Positions 56,611 through 64,000 of a DNA stretch of 64,000 bases are shown piece after piece (position 1 is the stretch's first letter; every line of letters starts with the position of its first letter). The notes under the pieces are model-generated. The model was not told the DNA's origin and ran no database searches. It saw only the letters and a list, made by a program, of their open reading frames with translations. The DNA comes from Gracilaria gracilis (Eukaryota > Rhodophyta > Florideophyceae > Gracilariales > Gracilariaceae): contig JARGSG010000205.1 of assembly GCA_030374805.1 (NCBI GenBank), positions 78,070 to 142,069 of the forward strand, in the 5' to 3' direction. The position numbers and the translations under genes are program-made.

Positions 56611-56710
56611 CCGGTACCCTAGGGAGTCGAACCCCTGGCCCCCGGAGACCTTCCGGGTAGGAAACGACTTCTTCAGTCTACCTTCTCCTGCGTTCCGGGA
56701 GAAGGCGCGT
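56611..56710 (-). other. tRNA-like structured segment with Pol III B box
   Basis: On the minus strand this reads, in order: CCTTCTCC...GGAGAAGG (8-bp stem), GACTGAAGAAGTC, CCGGAAGGTCTCCGG (resembling a long variable arm) and GGGGTTCGACTCCC, a T-arm shape containing the exact B box GGTTCGACTCC (56633-56623). A 7-bp acceptor stem at the right distance and an anticodon loop with T33 were not found, so it is not called a tRNA. It recurs in units 2 and 3. Confidence 0.5.
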
Positions 56711-57676
56711 TGCTCTCTACGAGACGTCCAGAGGATGGTTAATGGCCAAAGATATGCCTTCACCAAGTAAAACCCTCTCTGATCTCTTGCAAGAACTTGC
56801 GAGACCTTGAAACAGCAGCTACTTTGACACCCAAGGTACGCTTCTAGCGAGCAATCAATGAAGATCACAAGCGGCCTGATCCCAATGGGAGGTTAGCCTT
56901 CGATACGTTGCCTCCCCGTACTAAAAGCCCACTGGAGAAGCCAATGAGTCAATTGCACGGATCAAAAGCTCCTTATGGATGCCTTCACCGCCGTCCAAGC
57001 ACCTAACACACAGTGAGGTTCAACAAACAAAAGTCAAACACCACAACCAAAGTGCAGTACGCCACGGCACCCCGTTAGCTTCAGCGCTCGCGGTACAACA
57101 CCATTATCCGCCCAAAAGGACCGGTGGAGCCCGCTGGTCAGCACGTCCGCCTTGGTTCAAGCCGCCTGGCTCCCGTCCCCGATTACTCGGATCAACCGTT
57201 CGTCGCACAGGTAATGCAGTGAGGACCAAAAATGCCGAGCACACACGTAGTGCAAGGACTTCAACAACAACAGCTTAGCACAAAGCTAGTGCCCAGACTT
57301 CGATAAAAATGGTCTCAACCTCTCGGATGAGAACCCGCAAACACGACGCGGGGACCCCAAGAAGAACAATAGAGGGAGACCAAACATATCGGATAGCGAT
57401 CGACAACAAGGGCAACAACGAGCACCCAAACACAATCACGATAGAGAGTCAACGTCAAACCACTACCAACACAACGCCCTCAGGGAGGAACGCAATCGAA
57501 AAACGGAATTACAACACCAACGAAACCAACCAGTAACACAAGATACGGAATTGAACAAACAACGGCAACATCAACAACGGCAATGAATAACAAGGTTGGC
57601 GGTGAGGGAGAGCGGCGGTGAGGGAATCATGACGAACAAAATCGGCAGAGGTCAGCGGGGCTGGGCCCATAACCTG

Positions 57677-60600
57677 ATGAACGTTATAGCTGGAAGGGAA
57701 AGTTGAGGGGATGCAAGGGAAGTTCGCCAGCTCTGGCTGGGATTTACTTGGAGGTGCGTAGCTCACAACTTATATAGCACTTCTTCGTCGCACCACCGAA
57801 CAACTCCAACTCGCAGTAAAACCTAAGCCACTAATCAGGGACACTCAATACTACCAATCATCTTCTAACATGACATGGTAACGCTGCCACAATTCATGGC
57901 AGCTTACAAGTAGCAAGGCACAACAGTGCACAGCAGTGCACAGCAGTGCAAAACAATTCCGTACAATATTGCACAACAATGTACAACAATGTACAACAAT
58001 GTACAACAATGTACAACAATGTACAACAATGTACAACAATGTACAACCATGCGCATCCATGACAGTGCATACACACAATACGAAAGCGCACCATAATGAC
58101 CAGACGACGACCATCCATACACAAACACCCGCACCTGTTGCCTGCAACCTGTAATCACTACACGACGCCATAATGTGTATGTCTAGGCTCACCAAGTCAC
58201 ACGTCAGCAACAAGTACCTGTAAACCATATGACGTGAACCAAACACAACCAACAAGTTCCATGCATCCAGAGACATACATGTGCATGCAGCACTACCCGA
58301 ACATGATGTCAACCACTCTACAGTGTCAACACTCGTGCACCATGTACCAAGTATCCACATTGCTACATGTGCACACTGTGCACCACGACCACTCTGGACA
58401 ACGTGTCCTCGTGTACAGTCTGTCTGTACGAACCCATCTGAACACCTTGATATTCGACACAGCACCACATCTGACACGTTCATCCAAAGGTGGCTCTTCC
58501 ACCATCCAACACAGTGGAGCGTACAGAACGACATCAGTCATAGTTTCACATACCAAGGTACCATTCTAGACTTGTCACATGTGAACAGCTTGATGTCAGT
58601 GACAGCATGACATCCAACACCCTCCCTATGTTACTGACTTCAAGCGAGTCGCACAAGCACCAACAGCACAATTAACTTGGTGTAATATGTGCAATGCCAC
58701 CCTTTCAGTAATATCGTGCAGAGGGATGGTGACAGCCAGTTCAACAGCCTAATGAGATGTGTCAAAGTCCATATTCTTACATCTATGACCAGTGTCCTTC
58801 TACCACACTTGCGTACTTTTGGACTTAATATGAGAGTGACAGCATCGGGTCTTCTTTCAACACCCTCCCTCTGTCACTCACTTCAATCGCAGTACTCCAA
58901 CACTTGTAACGAAGGCAATGAGACACGATCTTCTAAGCAGGAAAGAACTGACGAGACAGTGAGAGGTTAAATCTCAGGATGATCTTCAGAAACCCTCCCT
59001 CTCTCACTGACCTTGAAAGCAAATTGAATTCCAGTTCCTCTCAAACCTGCAAAGCAACACACTTTCTGCCTCATTGCCATCACAGAAGCGATCTAGACAT
59101 GCACAAATGACAACCTTCTAGATCCTTGAACCATATATTTTCTCCAAGCATGTAACAAAGAACAACCTCTTGGAAAATCTTCTCTTCTGTAGGTTTACCA
59201 GACATGCAAATCAGGACAACCTTCTGGTTCACCCACAATCATTTGAACACCGGACATGCAACACAGAGCAACCTTCCGGATCAAATTCGTCATGATCATG
59301 CCGTAGACATGCAAAAATGACACACTTCTAGGTCCATGAAATGAAGCAGTTCTCCGAGCATGTAACACATAACAACCTCTCGAAGCAACAATCATCTCAA
59401 TGTTCAACCAGACATGCAACACAATAGCAACCTTCCGGTTCAACATAAACGTTCTGTACACCGAACATGCAACACAAAGCAACCTTCCGGGTCAGAAACA
59501 CATATCTTCATACGCTGGACATGCGAAACACAGCAAACTTCCAGCTTAACAGCTCTCCTCTAGATGCCGGACATGCAAAAACACAGCAACGTTCCGGAAA
59601 CAATGAGAGCATAACAGTCATCCCGGGCATGCAAAACGACAACCTTCTGAGCTTCTTTGGCGAACAGAAGTATCAGACATGTACATCGCAACCTTCTGAT
59701 ACGTTCATTGTACTCAGACATGCATAAGGACAACCTCCCGGAATGCGTAGGGAAAACAGTTACATAGAGTCTCAGGCATGAAAACACTCAACCTCCTGAG
59801 CTCTAGTAAACATAGAAGCAAAAGAAAGCAACAAAAAAATGAACATCGGGCCCACTGGCAGGAAATACTATTCCCGGTACCCTAGGGAGTCGAACCCCTG
59901 GCCCCCGGAGACCTTCCGGGTAGGAAACGACTTCTTCAGTCTACCTTCTCCTGCGTTCCGGGAGAAGGCGCGTTGCTCTCTACGAGACGTCCAGAGGATG
60001 GTTAATGGCCAAAGATATGCCTTCACCAAGTAAAAACCCTCTCTGATCTCTTGCAAGAACTTGCGAGACCTTGAAACAGCAGCTACTTTGACACCCAAGG
60101 TACGCTTCTAGCGAGCAATCAATGAAGATCACAAGCGGCCTGATCCCAATGGGAGGTTAGCCTTCGATACGTTGCCTCCCCGTACTAAAAGCCCACTGGA
60201 GAAGCCAATGAGTCAATTGCACGGATCAAAAGCTCCTTATGGATGCCTTCACCGCCGTCCAAGCACCTAACACACAGTGAGGTTCAACAAACAAAAGTCA
60301 AACACCACAAACCAAAGTGCAGTACGCCACGGCACCCCGTTAGCTTCAGCGCTCGCGGTACAACACCATTATCCGCCCAAAAGGACCGGTGGAGCCCGCT
60401 GGTCAGCACGTCCGCCTTGGTTCAAGCCGCCTGGCTCCCGTCCCCGATTACTCGGATCAACCGTTCGTCGCACAGGTAATGCAGTGAGGACCAAAAATGC
60501 CGAGCACACACGTAGTGCAAGGACTTCAACAACAACAGCTTAGCACAAAGCTAGTGCCCAGACTTCGATAAAAATGGTCTCAACCTCTCGGATGAGAACC

Positions 60601-60941
60601 CGCAAACACGACGCGGGGACCCCAAGAAGAACAATAGAGGGAGACCAAACATATCGGATAGCGATCGACAACAAGGGCAACAACGAGCACCCAAACACAA
60701 TCACGATAGAGAGTCAACGTCAAACCACTACCAACACAACGCCCTCAGGGAGGAACGCAATCGAAAAACGGAATTACAACACCAACGAAACCAACCAGTA
60801 ACACAAGATACGGAATTGAACAAACAACGGCAACATCAACAACGGCAATGAATAACAAGGTTGGCGGTGAGGGAGAGCGGCGGTGAGGGAATCATGACGA
60901 ACAAAATCGGCAGAGGTCAGCGGGGCTGGGCCCATAACCTG
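57677..60941 (+). repeat. 3,265-bp tandem unit 2
   Basis: Complete. It differs from unit 1 by a few single-base changes and two one-base insertions (an extra A near 60,035 and near 60,310). Confidence 0.95.
59090..59808 (+). repeat. Hairpin repeat array, unit 2
   Basis: Same content as 55827-56545, displaced by 3,263 bp, with no change seen in the arms. Confidence 0.85.
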
Positions 60942-63900
60942 ATGAACGTTATAGCTGGAAGGGAAAGTTGAGGGGATGCAAGGGAAGTTCGCCAGCTCTG
61001 GCTGGGATTTACTTGGAGGTGCGTAGCTCACAACTTATATAGCACTTCTTCGTCGCACCACCGAACAACTCCAACTCGCAGTAAAACCTAAGCCACTAAT
61101 CAGGGACACTCAATACTACCAATCATCTTCTAACATGACATGGTAACGCTGCCACAATTCATGGCAGCTTACAAGTAGCAAGGCACAACAGTGCACAGCA
61201 GTGCACAGCAGTGCAAAACAATTCCGTACAATATTGCACAACAATGTACAACAATGTACAACAATGTACAACAATGTACAACAATGTACAACAATGTACA
61301 ACAATGTACAACCATGCGCATCCATGACAGTGCATACACACAATACGAAAGCGCACCATAATGACCAGACGACGACCATCCATACACAAACACCCGCACC
61401 TGTTGCCTGCAACCTGTAATCACTACACGACGCCATAATGTGTATGTCTAGGCTCACCAAGTCACACGTCAGCAACAAGTACCTGTAAACCATATGACGT
61501 GAACCAAACACAACCAACAAGTTCCATGCATCCAGAGACATACATGTGCATGCAGCACTACCCGAACATGATGTCAACCACTCTACAGTGTCAACACTCG
61601 TGCACCATGTACCAAGTATCCACATTGCTACATGTGCACACTGTGCACCACGACCACTCTGGACAACGTGTCCTCGTGTACAGTCTGTCTGTACGAACCC
61701 ATCTGAACACCTTGATATTCGACACAGCACCACATCTGACACGTTCATCCAAAGGTGGCTCTTCCACCATCCAACACAGTGGAGCGTACAGAACGACATC
61801 AGTCATAGTTTCACATACCAAGGTACCATTCTAGACTTGTCACATGTGAACAGCTTGATGTCAGTGACAGCATGACATCCAACACCCTCCCTATGTTACT
61901 GACTTCAAGCGAGTCGCACAAGCACCAACAGCACAATTAACTTGGTGTAATATGTGCAATGCCACCCTTTCAGTAATATCGTGCAGAGGGATGGTGACAG
62001 CCAGTTCAACAGCCTAATGAGATGTGTCAAAGTCCATATTCTTACATCTATGACCAGTGTCCTTCTACCACACTTGCGTACTTTTGGACTTAATATGAGA
62101 GTGACAGCATCGGGTCTTCTTTCAACACCCTCCCTCTGTCACTCACTTCAATCGCAGTACTCCAACACTTGTAACGAAGGCAATGAGACACGATCTTCTA
62201 AGCAGGAAAGAACTGACGAGACAGTGAGAGGTTAAATCTCAGGATGATCTTCAGAAACCCTCCCTCTCTCACTGACCTTGAAAGCAAATTGAATTCCAGT
62301 TCCTCTCAAACCTGCAAAGCAACACACTTTCTGCCTCATTGCCATCACAGAAGCGATCTAGACATGCACAAATGACAACCTTCTAGATCCTTGAACCATA
62401 TATTTTCTCCAAGCATGTAACAAAGAACAACCTCTTGGAAAATCTTCTCTTCTGTAGGTTTACCAGACATGCAAATCAGGACAACCTTCTGGTTCACCCA
62501 CAATCATTTGAACACCGGACATGCAACACAGAGCAACCTTCCGGATCAAATTCGTCATGATCATGCCGTAGACATGCAAAAATGACACACTTCTAGGTCC
62601 ATGAAATGAAGCAGTTCTCCGAGCATGTAACACATAACAACCTCTCGAAGCAACAATCATCTCAATGTTCAACCAGACATGCAACACAATAGCAACCTTC
62701 CGGTTCAACATAAACGTTCTGTACACCGAACATGCAACACAAAGCAACCTTCCGGGTCAGAAACACATATCTTCATACGCTGGACATGCGAAACACAGCA
62801 AACTTCCAGCTTAACAGCTCTCCTCTAGATGCCGGACATGCAAAAACACAGCAACGTTCCGGAAACAATGAGAGCATAACAGTCATCCCGGGCATGCAAA
62901 ACGACAACCTTCTGAGCTTCTTTGGCGAACAGAAGTATCAGACATGTACATCGCAACCTTCTGATACGTTCATTGTACTCAGACATGCATAAGGACAACC
63001 TCCCGGAATGCGTAGGGAAAACAGTTACATAGAGTCTCAGGCATGAAAACACTCAACCTCCTGAGCTCTAGTAAACATAGAAGCAAAAGAAAGCAACAAA
63101 AAAATGAACATCGGGCCCACTGGCAGGAAATACTATTCCCGGTACCCTAGGGAGTCGAACCCCTGGCCCCGGAGACCTTCCGGGTAGGAAACGACTTCTT
63201 CAGTCTACCTTCTCCTGCGTTCCGGGAGAAGGCGCGTTGCTCTCTACGAGACGTCCAGAGGATGGTTAATGGCCAAAGATATGCCTTCACCAAGTAAAAC
63301 CCTCTCTGATCTCTTGCAAGAACTTGCGAGACCTTGAAACAGCAGCTACTTTGACACCCAAGGTACGCTTCTAGCGAGCAATCAATGAAGATCACAAGCG
63401 GCCTGATCCCAATGGGAGGTTAGCCTTCGATACGTTGCCTCCCCGTACTAAAAGCCCACTGGAGAAGCCAATGAGTCAATTGCACGGATCAAAAGCTCCT
63501 TATGGATGCCTTCACCGCCGTCCAAGCACCTAACACACAGTGAGGTTCAACAAACAAAAGTCAAACACCACAACCAAAGTGCAGTACGCCACGGCACCCC
63601 GTTAGCTTCAGCGCTCGCGGTACAACACCATTATCCGCCCAAAAGGACCGGTGGAGCCCGCTGGTCAGCACGTCCGCCTTGGTTCAAGCCGCCTGGCTCC
63701 CGTCCCCGATTACTCGGATCAACCGTTCGTCGCACAGGTAATGCAGTGAGGACCAAAATGCCGAGCACACACGTAGTGCAAGGACTTCAACAACAACAGC
63801 TTAGCACAAAGCTAGTGCCCAGACTTCGATAAAAATGGTCTCAACCTCTCGGATGAGAACCCGCAAACACGACGCGGGGACCCCAAGAAGAACAATAGAG

Positions 63901-64000
63901 GAGACCAAACATATCGGATAGCGATCGACAACAAGGGCAACAACGAGCACCCAAACACAATCACGATAGAGAGTCAACGTCAAACCACTACCAACACAAC
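60942..64000 (+). repeat. Tandem unit 3, cut by window end
   Basis: 3,059 bp of the unit are present. It has small deletions against unit 1, for example one C near 63,170 and one A near 63,757. The array continues beyond the window. Confidence 0.95.
62355..63073 (+). repeat. Hairpin repeat array, unit 3
   Basis: Same content as 55827-56545, displaced by 6,528 bp, with no change seen in the arms. Confidence 0.85.

Larger units (their letters stand above)
54414..57676 (+). repeat. 3,263-bp tandem unit 1
   Basis: This is a nearly exact copy of the next two units. It begins ATGGACGTTATAGCTGAAAG, where units 2 and 3 have ATGAACGTTATAGCTGGAAG. It holds the (CAACAATGTA)7 block, many small hairpins, a Pol III-type B box and a region (57,000-57,600) without evident structure. 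Open frames in it (a 227-codon Cys-rich frame on -) are preserved only because the copies are identical, and are not called. Confidence 0.95.

Noticed and set aside
56611-56710. A tRNA gene on the minus strand
   Set aside because: The T arm and a variable-arm-like hairpin are present, but no acceptor stem pairs at the correct distance and no valid anticodon loop was found.

Overview
The window is eukaryotic nuclear DNA: genes are spread on both strands, a GT-AG intron interrupts a RING-finger gene, and mobile elements fill most of the sequence. The mix (chromodomain Ty3 elements, Ty1/copia, a LINE, Tc1, pogo-like, hAT and Plavaka/KDZ-like DNA transposons, few introns, moderate GC) would fit a TE-rich alga such as a florideophyte red alga, or another protist-grade eukaryote. 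This assignment is tentative, because no organism-specific marker is visible.

Layout. 1-8.13 kb: Ty3/gypsy chromovirus A, with gag, protease, RT, an integrase tail and a chromodomain on +, followed by a long conserved gene on the OPPOSITE strand just before the 3' LTR. 9.1-12.5 kb: remnants of a Tc1-like element and of a pogo/Tc5-like element with recognisable inverted ends. 14.8-17.1 kb: a BRE1-like coiled-coil/RING gene (-), probably host. 18.06-20.86 kb: an intact hAT-type transposase or domesticated derivative (+). 21.7-24.2 kb: a SNF2-family ATPase (-) that lacks its second helicase lobe. 24.2-26.4 kb: AT-rich DNA with no gene seen. 26.5-30.37 kb: a decayed Ty1/copia element (-). 30.38-48.99 kb: an 18.6-kb region bounded by 24/25-bp inverted repeats and 9-bp subterminal motifs, read here as a giant cut-and-paste element. 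49.0-53.04 kb: chromovirus B, again with the opposite-strand gene, cut by a LINE fragment (53.04-54.41 kb). 54.41-64.0 kb: a tandem array of a ~3,263-bp unit (two complete units and one cut by the window end) rich in small hairpins whose stems vary in a compensating way.

Two systems deserve attention. First, the giant element carries a Plavaka/KDZ-like transposase, an amino-methyltransferase fused to a SET domain, a ParB-like protein and other cargo around a central field of long hairpins; it may be a transposon that brings its own DNA- and histone-modifying enzyme. Second, two diverged chromovirus copies keep the same ~560-residue antisense gene between pol and the 3' LTR; the protein similarity shows that it is a real, conserved component. 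Nearly all element genes here carry premature stops, mostly explicable as single transitions, so these are recently decayed copies. Only the hAT and BRE1-like frames are fully open.
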